Shown here in pieces: positions 27,634 through 37,324 of a DNA stretch of 64,000 nucleotides. The notes below the pieces were generated by a model. It searched no databases. It was not told the origin of the DNA and saw only the letters and a list, made by a program, of their open reading frames with translations. Numbering within the stretch: position 1 is the stretch's first letter; every line of letters starts with the position of its first letter. Location of the stretch: assembly GCF_004342625.1 (NCBI RefSeq), contig NZ_SMAH01000013.1, positions 33,024 through 97,023 of the forward strand. The letters run 5' to 3'. The position numbers and the translations under genes were made by a program. Source of the DNA: Tepidimonas ignava. Lineage in GTDB: Bacteria; Pseudomonadota; Gammaproteobacteria; Burkholderiales; Burkholderiaceae_C.

Positions 27634-28020
27634 GTGCTGAGGACGTGGCTGCGCCCGCTGCGTGCGTGGTGGGTGGTGCTGGGGCTGTGGCTGGGGGTGT
27701 GCGCGCTGGCGCTGGCGCGCGGGCCCCTGGACGACAGCGTGGCGCTGGCCGAGCTGCCGCCCGAGGCGCGTCAGGTCATGCAGTTGATTCGCCAAGGGGG
27801 GCCCTTTCCGTACGAAAAAGACGGTACGGTGTTTGCCAACCGTGAACGGTTGCTGCCGCCGGCCAAGCGTGGGTACTACCGTGAATACACGGTGCCCACG
27901 CCGGGCCTCAAGCACCGGGGTGCGCGGCGCATCGTTTGCGGGGGGTGGACGCCCACGGTGCCCGAGGCTTGCTACTACACGGCCGACCACTATGCGAGCT
28001 TTCGCCGCATCGTGCCGTGA
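27634..28020 (+). CDS. Secreted guanyl-type ribonuclease (RNase Sa/barnase class)
   Basis: A 128-residue protein with a hydrophobic export signal (LRAWWVVLGLWLGVCALALA, cut near residue 29) and a microbial RNase domain: LPPEARQVMQLIRQGGPFPYEKDG (in parts), VFANRERLLP, then GYYREYTVPTPG with the catalytic Glu, ARRIVCGG with the catalytic Arg and YYTADHYASFRRI with the catalytic His. It would cut RNA at guanosine after secretion. GTG start. The next gene encodes a barstar-type inhibitor, 65 bases downstream. Confidence 0.9.
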   Translation: MLRTWLRPLRAWWVVLGLWLGVCALALARGPLDDSVALAELPPEARQVMQLIRQGGPFPYEKDGTVFANRERLLPPAKRGYYREYTVPTPGLKHRGARRIVCGGWTPTVPEACYYTADHYASFRRIVP

Positions 28021-28085
28021 AGCGGCGGGCCCAGGCGCTGGTTCGCGTTGCCTTGAACTTTTGTAGCCATCATCCGACGCCCATC

Positions 28086-28622
28086 ATGGAACAGCCGCTG
28101 CGCAACGTGCGACCCAACATCGTCCAGTCGATCCGCGCCTTCACGGTCAAAGACCTGCAGGCGGCGGCCGAGACGCTGGGCCACCACTTCCTGTACGCCA
28201 ACCTGGCCACGGCGCTCAACAAGCAAGACATCCTGGAGCTGATCTCGACGCAGTTCCAACTGCCGCCGCACAACGGCAAAAACCTCGACGCGCTGTACGA
28301 CTGCCTGACCGACACGGTGTACAAGTCGGGCCCGCAAACGGGGTTTGTGTGTGTGTTGGAGCACATCCCCACCAGCCCCAAGTTCGACAAGGAAGCGCGC
28401 GAGCAGCTGCTCGACGTGTTCCGCGACGTGGCCGACTTTTGGGCCGAGCGCAAGGTGCCGTTCCGGTGCTTTTATTCGTTCTCGGTGGCGCGCGCGCCGC
28501 GCCCGGCCGACCTGGAGCAGGCCGACGAGCCGTTGCTGACCGACAAGCTGGTCGACGTCAGCCCGCAGGCGCTGCGCATGAGCAGCCCGTTCAACGCCGG
28601 CTACTGGCTCAGCGCCGCCTGA
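28086..28622 (+). CDS. Barstar-family ribonuclease inhibitor
   Basis: The 178-residue protein contains the barstar fold (about residues 45-110), with helix-loop motifs [34 protein letters not shown] (seen in parts) including the Asp and Trp/Tyr-rich interface, and extra C-terminal sequence common in betaproteobacterial copies. It has no signal peptide, so it should protect the cell from the co-encoded RNase. The stop overlaps the convergent rsmA by 22 bases. The start ATG 28086 is favoured over longer readings. Confidence 0.88.
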   Translation: MEQPLRNVRPNIVQSIRAFTVKDLQAAAETLGHHFLYANLATALNKQDILELISTQFQLPPHNGKNLDALYDCLTDTVYKSGPQTGFVCVLEHIPTSPKFDKEAREQLLDVFRDVADFWAERKVPFRCFYSFSVARAPRPADLEQADEPLLTDKLVDVSPQALRMSSPFNAGYWLSAA

Positions 28623-29419
28623 GGCGGGCTGAGCGCCTGCGCCAGCGCCACGTAGTCCTGCACCGGGACTTCCTCGGCGCGGCGCTGCAGGTCGAACGTG
28701 CCGCCGTAGCCCTGCTCGGCCAGCCATGGCCCCAGGGTGTGGCGCAGCAGCTTGCGCCGCTGCGAAAACGCCACCTTGACCAGCGCTTCCAGCCGGGCTG
28801 CGTCCAGCGGCGCCGGCGCCGGGTACGGCTCCATGCGCACCACGGCGCTGTCCACGCGCGGCGGCGGTGTGAAGGCGCTGGGGGGCACGTGCAGCACGTG
28901 CTCCATCGCATAGCGCCACTGCAGCATCACGCTCAGCCGTCCGTAGGCGGCCGTGCAGGGCGCCGCCACCATGCGGTCGACCACTTCTTTTTGCAGCATG
29001 AAATGCTGGTCCTGCACCTGAGGCGCCCAGCGCAGCAGGTGAAACAGGATGGGGGTGGAAATGTTGTAGGGCAGGTTGCCCACCACGCGCAGCCGCCGGG
29101 GGGCGCAGCGCTGGGCCAGGGCGCCAAAGTCCACCGTCAGCACGTCGGCTTGCACCACCTCCAGCCCGGCTTGCTGGCGCAGCCGCGCCGCCAGGTCACG
29201 GTCCAGCTCGACCACGGTCAGGCGCTGCAGCCGCTCCAGCAGCGGTTGCGTCAGCGCGCCCAGGCCCGGGCCAATCTCGACCACGCAGTCGCCCTGCTCC
29301 GGGTCGATGGCGCGCACAATGGCGTCGATGATGGCCGGATCGCTCAGAAAGTGTTGGCCAAAGCGCTTGCGCGCGCGGTGGCCTTCCAGCGTGGCGGGGT
29401 CGGGTCGGAGGGGGCTCAC
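28601..29419 (-). CDS. rsmA: 16S rRNA A1518/A1519 N6-dimethyltransferase RsmA (KsgA)
   Basis: A 272-residue methyltransferase with [10 protein letters not shown], the SAM motif [22 protein letters not shown] and the catalytic NLPYNIS. It makes the two adjacent dimethyladenosines near the 3' end of 16S rRNA. The GTG at 29419 overlaps the surA stop (GTGA), a standard surA-rsmA pair. Its 3' end overlaps the barstar gene. Confidence 0.96.
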   Translation of the reverse strand: MSPLRPDPATLEGHRARKRFGQHFLSDPAIIDAIVRAIDPEQGDCVVEIGPGLGALTQPLLERLQRLTVVELDRDLAARLRQQAGLEVVQADVLTVDFGALAQRCAPRRLRVVGNLPYNISTPILFHLLRWAPQVQDQHFMLQKEVVDRMVAAPCTAAYGRLSVMLQWRYAMEHVLHVPPSAFTPPPRVDSAVVRMEPYPAPAPLDAARLEALVKVAFSQRRKLLRHTLGPWLAEQGYGGTFDLQRRAEEVPVQDYVALAQALSPPQAALSQ

Positions 29420-30756
29420 TGCGGCGGCTCGCGGTATTCGACGTAGGTGCGCGCGCGCGCCTCGCGCACAAGTTCGGCCAGCGCTTCGTCGGCTTTGCGT
29501 TGACGCAGCAGCGCGCGCACGGCGTCGCGCAGCTCGCGCGCGCTGCGCGGCACCTCGCGGCGTTGCTGCACCTCGATCAGGTGCACGCCAAAGCGCGACA
29601 CCACCGGCTCCGACACCTGACCCGGCGCCAGCGCGTCCATCGCTTGTTCGAACTCCGGCACGAACAGGCCTGGCGCGGCCCAGCCCAGCCGCCCGCCGTC
29701 ACGCGCGCTGGCGTCCTGGCTGGTTTGGCGTGCGGCTTGCTCGAAGCTGATCTGGCCCGCCACGATGCGCTCGCGCAGGGCGCGCAGCTGCTCAATGGCG
29801 GCTTGACGCTGCGCGTCGGTGTCGGCGCGCAGCAGGATGTGGCGCACCTCGGTTTGGGTCACGGTGGGGTCGGGCAGGTCCACGTGGCGCTGCGTCAGCA
29901 CCTTCAGCACGTGCCAGCCGGCGCCGCTGCGCAGCGGACCGACGATGCTGCCCGGGGGCTGGCCACGCACGGCGTCCCAAAACAGCGTGGGGTAGCGATC
30001 CGCCGTGCGCAGCCCCAGCCGCCCGCCCTGGGTCGCTTCGGGCGCCCGTGAATACTGACGTGCCAACGCGGCGAAGTCCTCGCCAGCGCGGGCGCGGCGC
30101 GCCACGTCGTCGGCCTGTTGCTGGGCCTGGGCCTGTTGCGCGGCGCTGGCGTTTTCGGGCACGGGGATGAGCACCTGCGCCAGCTCCAGCGCCACTTGGG
30201 CTGGGTCGCTGGGGCGTTCCCGCTCGCGCAGCCAGGCGTCGATGTCCGCTTCGCTGACGCGCGCGCGCGCCTCCTCGCGCTCGCGCAGGCGCTGCAGCGT
30301 CAGCTCGTCGCGCAGGTTGGCGCGAAAGCTGGCCGGCGTCAGACCGGCGCTAGGCAGGCGCTGGCGCAGTTGCTCCACGCTCAGGCCGTTGCGGCGCGCC
30401 ACCTCGGCCTCGGCGGCATCGACCTCGGCGTCGCTGACGCGCACGCCTTGCTCCTGCGCCACCTGCAGCAGGGCGCGCTCGTCGATCAGGCGCTCCAGCA
30501 CCTCGCGCGCCAGGCTGGCTCGGGCGCTGCTCGAGGCGTCGGCCGGCACCTCGATGCGTGCCAGCCGCGCACGCACCTCGCTGGCGGTGATGGGCTGCCC
30601 GCCCACCAGCGCCACGATGTGGTCCAGGCTGGCCGAGGCGGTTGTGGACCCGGGGCGCGCGCCCAGCGGCTGCGCCGCGGCCCCCGTGCCGCCCAGCGCC
30701 AGGGCGATGGTCAGCAGCGTGGCCGCTGCATGCAAGGTGCGGTTTGGTTTATTCAT
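29416..30756 (-). CDS. surA: Periplasmic peptidyl-prolyl isomerase/chaperone SurA
   Basis: A 446-residue protein with a signal peptide ([16 protein letters not shown]), an N-terminal chaperone domain ([16 protein letters not shown] onward) and two parvulin domains (about 210-305 with LAQVLIPVP, and about 315-415 with RHILLRAD). SurA escorts outer-membrane proteins to the BAM complex. ATG 30756 lies inside the end of lptD (8-base overlap). Order lptD-surA-rsmA is conserved in proteobacteria. Confidence 0.95.
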   Translation of the reverse strand: MNKPNRTLHAAATLLTIALALGGTGAAAQPLGARPGSTTASASLDHIVALVGGQPITASEVRARLARIEVPADASSSARASLAREVLERLIDERALLQVAQEQGVRVSDAEVDAAEAEVARRNGLSVEQLRQRLPSAGLTPASFRANLRDELTLQRLREREEARARVSEADIDAWLRERERPSDPAQVALELAQVLIPVPENASAAQQAQAQQQADDVARRARAGEDFAALARQYSRAPEATQGGRLGLRTADRYPTLFWDAVRGQPPGSIVGPLRSGAGWHVLKVLTQRHVDLPDPTVTQTEVRHILLRADTDAQRQAAIEQLRALRERIVAGQISFEQAARQTSQDASARDGGRLGWAAPGLFVPEFEQAMDALAPGQVSEPVVSRFGVHLIEVQQRREVPRSARELRDAVRALLRQRKADEALAELVREARARTYVEYREPPQ

Positions 30757-33190
30757 AGCGTTGGAAGCGGCTGGGCGGATCGACGTCTTCGCGCAGGTAC
30801 TGGTAGCGCGGGATGTGCTGGCGCAGCGCCTGCAGCGGGTTGCTGCCCAGGCGCGAAAAGCCCGAAAACTCCAGTTGAAACAGGATGCGCTGGTTGGCTT
30901 GGCTGGCGCTTTGCTGCAGCCGCTCCAGCACGATGCGGCCAATCCAGCAGCCGGCATCGTATTCGAAGCCGGCCACCAGGTCGACGACGCGCCGCTCCAG
31001 CAAGCTGTAGTTGACGCGGCCGACGCCGTACCAGCGCCCCGGCCCCAGCGCTTGGCCGGGCACGGCGCTGGGCATGGAGCCGCCCAGCGCCGCCAGCGGC
31101 CACTGCCAGGCGATGTCGAGCAAGCGGCTGCGCGCGCCCGTGGTTTCGTTGTTGCGGTAGGCGACGTTGAGCACGCGGTACGCCCCGGGCTGGTAGCGCG
31201 CCGACAGCACCGTACGCACCGAGGTGCGCTGCTCGGTGTTGAACTGCCACGTGCCGGTGAACGACCACTGGCGGTCCCAATGCAGTGTGGAGCCGATCAG
31301 GATGTCGCTGCGCCCGGTGGCCAGCGCGGTCTCGTTGGGCAGCGTGACGCGCTGCTCGCGCAGCCGCACGCGCTGCGCCACGCCCAGACTGGCCAGCTCG
31401 GCCCCGCTGTCTTGCGCGTACAGCCGCGTGGTGATGCCGTAGGTGACGGTGCGCGCATCGGCGATGCGGTCGTTGCCCGCGTAGGGGTTGGGGGCGTAGA
31501 TGGTGGCCAGGTTGAAGTCGTAGGCCGCGCTGTCGTACACCGGCAGCAGGCGCTGGTCGCGGTACGGCGTGGCGGCCAGCAGGATGCGCGGCTCCAGCGT
31601 TTGCGCCAGCGCCCGCCCGCCCCAGGTGGTGGCGCGCTCAAACACCAGGCCGGCGTCCAGCGCGGCGGTGGGCAGCACCACGCTGGCGCTGCGCCGGCCG
31701 TCGCCCAGCGCTTGTTCGAAGCGGTAGTGGCGCGCGTGCAACTGCACACTGGGCTCGACAAACCAGCCCGGCGTCTCCCAGCGGCGGCTCAGGCGCAGCA
31801 CGCCCAGCGTGCGCGTGCCGTTGACGTCGCTGCGTTGCTCGCCGGCCGACACGCCATCCCACACCACGGGGGTGCGGTCGGTGCGAAACTGCGTCAGCTC
31901 GGCGTCGGCGCTCAGGCGCCAGCCCTCCAGCGCACCACCCCAGGCCGCCGGGCGCCAGCGCAGCGCCAGCGACGGCACACGGTCGTACGGCGCCACGATG
32001 GTCTCGGCCGGGATGTTGACGATGCTGGGCGCGGCCCCCAGCGTTTGCCAGCGCTGCGCCAGCAGGCTGTAGCTCCACTCGCCCTGCCCGCCGCTGAGCA
32101 CCGCTTCGTTGGACAACAGGCGCTGCGACAGGTTGGTGATGACGCTGGTGCGCGGGAAGTCGCGCCAATAATCGTCGTCGCTGACGCGGTTGAGGTTGAG
32201 CCGCAACCCCGCCCCGGGCAGCCAGTCCAGCGCGGGCAGCGTGTGTTGATGCTGCACCGCGTAAGCCCAGCGGTCCATGCTGCGCAGGCTGTCGTTGGGC
32301 AGGTAGGCCGCGCGCAACTGCCCGCTGTAAGTGGGCTCCAGGTAACGGTACTCGCCACCCAGGTCCAGGCCGCGGCGCGTCATGAGCGTCGGGTACAGCG
32401 TGGCGTCGCGGTTGGGCGCGAGGTTGAGGTAATACGGCACCGTGGTCTCGAAGCCACTCGTGTTGTCCAGGTTCAGCGTCGGCGGCAGCCAGCCGCTTTT
32501 GCGCGCGTCGGACAGCGGAAAGCTCAGCCAGGGGGCCGCGAGCAACGGCACCCCTTGGAACTCGAGGCGGCCGCCACGCGCCTCGCCGGTGTCGCTGGCC
32601 ATGTCCAGCCGCACCTCGTCGGCGGTCACCGCCCACGCCGGCTGCCACGGGCCGCTGGCCGGGCGGGGGCAGGTGCTGTAGCGCACCCGATGGGCGACCG
32701 AGCGGTGCTCGTCGAGGAAGTCGACGCGCGCGGCCTCACCCTGCCCGCCGGTGCGTCCGAGCTCAAAGCGCACGTCGTCGAAGCGGCCCTCGAACGTGTC
32801 GAGCTTGAGCTGCAGCCGCGTGCCTTCGTACACGTTGCCCAAGCGCACCACGCGCACGTGCCCCTGCGCGATCGCGGTGTCGTCGGCGCTGGTGTGGCTG
32901 AGCGTGTCGGCGCGCAGCACCAGGTCGTGGCGGCGCAACACGGCCCCGCCTTCGACGTCGAGGCGCTCATCCACACGGCCCGCGATGCGCGCGCCCTCCA
33001 CGGTGACGGGCAGCCGGGCGCGCAGCGCCGCGGGCAGCTCCTGCAGCGTCAACGACGGTTGCAGCACCAACCCCTGGGCCGGGGCCAGCGCCGGCGCCGC
33101 TCCCAGCAGCGCCGCCAGCACCGCCAGCGGGCGGCGCGCGGCGGCAGGGGCCGGGCCACAGGGGGTGTGGGGTTGGGACGCAAGGCGCAT
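30749..33190 (-). CDS. lptD: LPS-assembly outer-membrane protein LptD
   Basis: The 813-residue protein has a signal region (LAVLAALLGAAPALAPAQG), an N-terminal OstA/LptA-like jellyroll (ADTLSHTSADDTAIAQGHVRVV in parts) and a large C-terminal beta barrel. It inserts lipopolysaccharide into the outer leaflet with LptE. ATG 33190 (MRLASQP) is chosen as start because the signal peptide follows. Its start is divergent from amgK, 47 bases away, as in Pseudomonas. Confidence 0.94.
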   Translation of the reverse strand: MRLASQPHTPCGPAPAAARRPLAVLAALLGAAPALAPAQGLVLQPSLTLQELPAALRARLPVTVEGARIAGRVDERLDVEGGAVLRRHDLVLRADTLSHTSADDTAIAQGHVRVVRLGNVYEGTRLQLKLDTFEGRFDDVRFELGRTGGQGEAARVDFLDEHRSVAHRVRYSTCPRPASGPWQPAWAVTADEVRLDMASDTGEARGGRLEFQGVPLLAAPWLSFPLSDARKSGWLPPTLNLDNTSGFETTVPYYLNLAPNRDATLYPTLMTRRGLDLGGEYRYLEPTYSGQLRAAYLPNDSLRSMDRWAYAVQHQHTLPALDWLPGAGLRLNLNRVSDDDYWRDFPRTSVITNLSQRLLSNEAVLSGGQGEWSYSLLAQRWQTLGAAPSIVNIPAETIVAPYDRVPSLALRWRPAAWGGALEGWRLSADAELTQFRTDRTPVVWDGVSAGEQRSDVNGTRTLGVLRLSRRWETPGWFVEPSVQLHARHYRFEQALGDGRRSASVVLPTAALDAGLVFERATTWGGRALAQTLEPRILLAATPYRDQRLLPVYDSAAYDFNLATIYAPNPYAGNDRIADARTVTYGITTRLYAQDSGAELASLGVAQRVRLREQRVTLPNETALATGRSDILIGSTLHWDRQWSFTGTWQFNTEQRTSVRTVLSARYQPGAYRVLNVAYRNNETTGARSRLLDIAWQWPLAALGGSMPSAVPGQALGPGRWYGVGRVNYSLLERRVVDLVAGFEYDAGCWIGRIVLERLQQSASQANQRILFQLEFSGFSRLGSNPLQALRQHIPRYQYLREDVDPPSRFQRYE

Positions 33191-33237
33191 GGCAGGCGCG
33201 GACGGCACGGGCGTTCGTAGAATCGCAGCGATTATCC

Positions 33238-34383
33238 ATGAGCCCCACAACCATGCCGACCGAACCTGCTGCCGCGCCTGCCGTTCCTGCCCCCGTCGTC
33301 TGGGCCGACCCGGCGCGTGCCGCCGCCTTCGACGCCTGGCTGCAGTCGGTGGCCGAACCCCACGGCCTGCAGCCGGCCACGCTGCGCCTGGCCAGCGCCG
33401 ACGCCAGCTTCCGGCGCTACCTGCGCGTCGAGCGCGCGCCCACGCACGGCGGGGGCACGCTCATCATCATGGACGCGCCGCCCGCGCAGGAGGACTGTCG
33501 TCCCTTTGTGCGGGTGGCGGGGTTGATGCGCGAGGCCGAGGTGCGCGCGCCGCAGGTGCTGGCCTGGGACGAGGCGCACGGCTTCATGCTGCTGACCGAC
33601 CTGGGCACGCGCACATTGCTGCACGTGCTCGACCCGCAGCAGCCGCAGGCGGCGCTGCCGTACTTCAAAGATGCCATTGCAGCGCTGCTGGCCTGGCAGC
33701 GCGCCACCCGGCCGCAGGCGCTGCCGCCCTACGACGAGGCGCTGCTGCGTCGCGAGCTGGCGCTCTTTCCCGACTGGTACTTGGCGCGCCACAAGGGCGT
33801 GGCGCTGTCGGTGGCGCAGCAGCAAACCTTGCACGAGGCGTTCGACCTGATCGTGCGCCGGGTGCTGGCGCAGCCCACCGTGTGGGTGCATCGCGACTTC
33901 ATGCCGCGCAACCTGATGCTGCCCGACGGCGGCTTCGACCCCCGCCACCCCGAGGGGCGGCTGGGGGTGCTGGACTTTCAGGACGCGGTGCATGGCCCCG
34001 TGACCTACGACATCGCCAGCCTGATGCGCGACGCCTTCCTGTCGTGGGATGAGGAGGTGGTGCTGGACGTCACGATTCGCTACTGGGACGCGGCGCGCCG
34101 CGCCGGGCTCCTGGAGCACGAGGACTGGTCGTACGACTTTGGGGCCTTTTACCGTGCGGTGGAGTGGATGGGGCTGCAGCGCCACCTCAAGGTCGCGGGC
34201 ATCTTCGCGCGGCTAACGCTGCGCGACGGCAAGCCGCAGTACCTGGCGGACGCGCCGCGCTTCATCGGCTACATCCGTCACACCGCGGCGCGCTACCGCG
34301 AGCTGGCGCCGCTGCTCAAGCTCATCGACGCCGTCGAGGGCATCGAGACCACCACGGCCTACTCGTTCGGGCGCGCGCTCTGA
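33238..34383 (+). CDS. amgK: Anomeric MurNAc/GlcNAc kinase AmgK (aminoglycoside-phosphotransferase family)
   Basis: A 381-residue APH-like kinase: SFRRYLRVE, the ATP loop, the catalytic WVHRDFMPRNLML (HxDxxxxN) and the metal DFQDAVHGPVTYD (DxD-like). Location directly divergent from lptD and the sequence match the AmgK kinases that salvage cell-wall sugars in the MurU-dependent recycling pathway. The usual partner murU is not downstream; rsmE follows. Start ATG 33238 or 33253 are both possible. Confidence 0.85.
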   Translation: MSPTTMPTEPAAAPAVPAPVVWADPARAAAFDAWLQSVAEPHGLQPATLRLASADASFRRYLRVERAPTHGGGTLIIMDAPPAQEDCRPFVRVAGLMREAEVRAPQVLAWDEAHGFMLLTDLGTRTLLHVLDPQQPQAALPYFKDAIAALLAWQRATRPQALPPYDEALLRRELALFPDWYLARHKGVALSVAQQQTLHEAFDLIVRRVLAQPTVWVHRDFMPRNLMLPDGGFDPRHPEGRLGVLDFQDAVHGPVTYDIASLMRDAFLSWDEEVVLDVTIRYWDAARRAGLLEHEDWSYDFGAFYRAVEWMGLQRHLKVAGIFARLTLRDGKPQYLADAPRFIGYIRHTAARYRELAPLLKLIDAVEGIETTTAYSFGRAL

Positions 34384-34393
34384 CGCGGTGGCC

Positions 34394-35131
34394 ATGGACG
34401 CGCCCCGCATTCACCACCCGCAGCCGCTGCAACCCGGCCAAACCGTGGTGCTGCCGCCTGCGGCCAGCCGCCACGTGCAGGTGCTGCGCCTGCAGCCGGG
34501 CGACGCGTTGACGCTGTTTGGCGACCCGCTGCACGGCGGCCAGTGGCGCGCCACCATCACCGCCATCGGGCGGCGCGACGTCACCGTGCAGGTGCAGGCG
34601 CACGAAGCGGTGCAGCGCGAGCCCGCGCGCGCCGTGCACCTGGCCGTGGGCATGCCCGCCAACGAGCGCATGGATTGGCTGGTCGAAAAGGCCACCGAAC
34701 TGGGCGTGGCCAGCGTCCAGCCGTTGCTGACCCAGCGCAGCGTGCTGCGCTTGAGCGGCGAGCGCGCCGACAAAAAGATCGCGCACTGGCAAGCGGTGGC
34801 GGTGGCCGCCTGCGAACAATGCGGCGGCAACCGGGTGCCTGTGGTGCAGCCGGTGCGCGCCTTGGCCGACTGGCTGGCCGACCCGGTGCGCACTGGCCTC
34901 GGTAGGGGGTTGTGGCTGTCGCTGCAACCCGACGCGCCCACCCTGGCCCGGTGGGCGGCGGCGCACCCCGGGCCGTGCCACGTCGTGCTCGGGCCGGAGG
35001 GTGGGCTTGCCCCGGACGAAGAAGCGACGCTGGCCCACGCCGGTCTGCAGCCGGTGAGCCTGGGGGCGCGGGTGTTGCGCACCGAGACGGCGGCGCTGGC
35101 GGCGTTGACCGTGCTTACGCTTGCCCCTTGA
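34394..35131 (+). CDS. rsmE: 16S rRNA (uracil1498-N3)-methyltransferase RsmE
   Basis: A 245-residue SPOUT-family enzyme with the N-terminal PUA-like domain (HHPQPLQPGQTVVLPP) and the trefoil-knot C-terminus (VVLGPEGGLAPDEE, LGARVLRTETAALAAL). It methylates U1498 of 16S rRNA. ATG 34394 is used; a GTG at 34388 is in frame. The stop overlaps the convergent nudJ by 17 bases. Confidence 0.93.
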   Translation: MDAPRIHHPQPLQPGQTVVLPPAASRHVQVLRLQPGDALTLFGDPLHGGQWRATITAIGRRDVTVQVQAHEAVQREPARAVHLAVGMPANERMDWLVEKATELGVASVQPLLTQRSVLRLSGERADKKIAHWQAVAVAACEQCGGNRVPVVQPVRALADWLADPVRTGLGRGLWLSLQPDAPTLARWAAAHPGPCHVVLGPEGGLAPDEEATLAHAGLQPVSLGARVLRTETAALAALTVLTLAP

Positions 35132-35618
35132 GCACGACGGGGGTTCGCACCGACACGTCGGTGTGCACGGCCTCCAGGGGCAAACGTCGCCCGGCGGCGT
35201 GGTCTTCAATGCAACGCAGCACCAGCGCGCTGCGGTGGCGCGCGCGGCTGGCGCGCACCTCGTCCAACGTCATCCACACGGTGCGCACGATGCCTTCGTC
35301 CAGCGCGCGCCCGGGCACCGCGTCGTCCACCGTGCCGACGAAGGCCAGGCGCACGTAGGTGATGTCCTCGCCCGTGGCGGGGCGGCGCAGGCGCGACAGG
35401 TACACGCCCAACAACGCCGTGGGCGTGAACGGATGGGCGGTTTCCTCCAGCACCTCGCGCACGCACGCCTGCACGGGGTCTTCGCCCTGCTCCAGATGCC
35501 CGGCGGGGTTGTTCAGGCGCAGCCCCTCCGGCGTGTGCTCTTCGATCAGCAGGTAGCGCCCCTCGCGCTCGATGATCGCGGCCACGGTGACGTTGGCTTG
35601 GAAGCGTTGGTTCGGCAT
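35115..35618 (-). CDS. nudJ: NUDIX hydrolase NudJ-like
   Basis: The 167-residue protein has VTVAAIIEREGRYLLIEE at the start and a complete Nudix box GHLEQGEDPVQACVREVLEETA (here divided: G-x5-E-x7-RE-V-x-EE), plus the C-terminal ALVLRCIEDHAAGRRLPLEAV seen in NudJ/YmfB. NudJ hydrolyses nucleoside di- and triphosphates and HMP-PP. ATG 35618 is chosen over two upstream ATGs. Confidence 0.85.
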   Translation of the reverse strand: MPNQRFQANVTVAAIIEREGRYLLIEEHTPEGLRLNNPAGHLEQGEDPVQACVREVLEETAHPFTPTALLGVYLSRLRRPATGEDITYVRLAFVGTVDDAVPGRALDEGIVRTVWMTLDEVRASRARHRSALVLRCIEDHAAGRRLPLEAVHTDVSVRTPVVLKGQA

Positions 35619-35829
35619 GGGGCGCATTATCGCGGTGGTGTTGTTGCGCGCCGGCGTCGCCTGACCGCACAATATCAAGGATCACTTATAGTGGCATCAC
35701 CACGGGCGCAGCCGTTTGCGGGTAATCCCGAGGGTCATGTGTCGGGCGGGCGATGGCTTGTCGCGCGCTTTGCCGCTAACCTGTAGGGCTGCGCGACAAC
35801 CACACCAACCCCAAGCGAGGAGAACACCC

Positions 35830-36975
35830 ATGCGCATAGGCGTGCCCGCCGAAACGGCGGCGCTGGAAACCCGGGTGGCCGTGACCCCCGAAACCGCCAA
35901 AAAGCTGGTGGCGCAAGGCCACCACGTGCTGGTGCAAACGGGCGCCGGCGTGGCCTCCAGTGCGCCCGACGAGGCCTACCGCGCCGTCGGGGCCGAGATC
36001 GTCGATGCGGCCACGGCGCTCGGCGCCGAGCTGGTGCTCAAGGTGCGTGCGCCGGCCGTGGACGAGCTGGCGCAGATGAAGGCGGGCGCGACGCTGATCG
36101 GCATGCTCAACCCTTTTGATGTCGAGGGGCTGCAGCGTCTGGCCGCGGCCGGGTTGACCGCGTTCGCGCTGGAAGCGGCGCCGCGCACCACGCGCGCGCA
36201 GAGCATGGACGTGCTGTCCAGCCAGGCCAACATCGCCGGCTACAAGGCGGTGATGCTGGCGGCCAACCATTACCAGCGCCTCTTTCCGATGCTGATGACG
36301 GCCGCGGGCACCATCAAGGCCGCGCGCGTCGTCGTGCTGGGCGTGGGCGTGGCGGGCTTGCAGGCCATTGCCACGGCCAAGCGGCTGGGCGCGGTCATCG
36401 AGGCCTCCGACGTGCGCCCTGCCGTCAAGGAACAGGTGGAGAGCCTGGGGGCCAAATTCATCGATGTGCCCTACGAAACCGACGAGGAGCGGGAATGCGC
36501 CCAAGGCGTGGGCGGCTACGCCCGCCCCATGCCCGAGAGCTGGCTGCAGCGCCAGCGCGCCGAGGTGGCCAAACGCGTGGCCCAGGCCGACGTCGTCATC
36601 ACCACCGCGCTGATCCCCGGCCGCCCCGCGCCCACGCTGGTCACCGAGGAGATGGTGCGCAGCATGAAGCCCGGCTCGGTCATCGTGGACCTGGCCGCCG
36701 GGCGCGGCCCGCTGGGGCCGCATGGCCAGCCCGGTGGCAACTGCCCGCTGACCGTGCCCGACCAGGTGGTCAGCGTGCACGGGGTGACCCTCATCGGCCA
36801 CACCAACCTGCCCGCGATGGTGGCCGCCGACGCCTCGGCGCTGTACGCGCGCAACGTGCTGGACTTTCTCAAGCTCATCGTCACCAAGGAAGGGCAGCTG
36901 CAGCTCAACCTGGACGATGACATCGTGGCCGCCTGCTTGGTGACGCACGCGGGCGAGCTGCGTCGCCGCACCTGA
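35830..36975 (+). CDS. pntA: NAD(P) transhydrogenase alpha subunit, part 1 (NAD-binding)
   Basis: A 381-residue PntAa: MRIGVPAETAALETRVAVTPET, the RQD-loop region (RTTRAQSMDVLSSQANIAGYKAV in parts) and the NAD Rossmann loop VVLGVGVAGLQAIATAKRLGA. It is domain I of the proton-pumping transhydrogenase, which drives NADPH formation from NADH. AGGAG is 9 bases upstream of ATG 35830. In this organism the alpha subunit is split in two genes, as in Rhodospirillum. Confidence 0.95.
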   Translation: MRIGVPAETAALETRVAVTPETAKKLVAQGHHVLVQTGAGVASSAPDEAYRAVGAEIVDAATALGAELVLKVRAPAVDELAQMKAGATLIGMLNPFDVEGLQRLAAAGLTAFALEAAPRTTRAQSMDVLSSQANIAGYKAVMLAANHYQRLFPMLMTAAGTIKAARVVVLGVGVAGLQAIATAKRLGAVIEASDVRPAVKEQVESLGAKFIDVPYETDEERECAQGVGGYARPMPESWLQRQRAEVAKRVAQADVVITTALIPGRPAPTLVTEEMVRSMKPGSVIVDLAAGRGPLGPHGQPGGNCPLTVPDQVVSVHGVTLIGHTNLPAMVAADASALYARNVLDFLKLIVTKEGQLQLNLDDDIVAACLVTHAGELRRRT

Positions 36976-36997
36976 TGGCCCTGCCTGGAGAACGCCA

Positions 36998-37324
36998 ATG
37001 GAAGCCGTATCCCCGATCCTGTACAACGTGATCATCTTTGTGTTGGCCATCTACGTGGGCTACCACGTCGTGTGGAACGTCACGCCGGCGCTGCACACGC
37101 CGCTGATGGCGGTGACCAACGCCATCTCGGCCATCGTCATCGTGGGCGCGATGTTGGCCGCGGCGCTGACCGAAACCGGCCTGGGCAAGGCCATGGGCGT
37201 GCTGGCGGTGGCGTTGGCCGCCGTCAACGTCTTTGGCGGCTTTTTGGTCACGCGCCGCATGCTCGAAATGTTCAAGAAAAAAGAGCGCAAGCCCGCCGCG
37301 GCCGAGCAAGGAGAGCGCGCATGA
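36998..37324 (+). CDS. pntAb: NAD(P) transhydrogenase alpha subunit, part 2 (membrane)
   Basis: A 108-residue membrane protein with three to four helices (NVIIFVLAIYVGYHVVWNV, NAISAIVIVGAMLAAALTETG, VALAAVNVFGGFLVTRRML, seen in parts) and a charged C-terminus. It is the separate membrane part of PntA in three-subunit transhydrogenases. GGAGAACGCC precedes the ATG; the TGA overlaps the pntB start (ATGA). Confidence 0.93.
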   Translation: MEAVSPILYNVIIFVLAIYVGYHVVWNVTPALHTPLMAVTNAISAIVIVGAMLAAALTETGLGKAMGVLAVALAAVNVFGGFLVTRRMLEMFKKKERKPAAAEQGERA

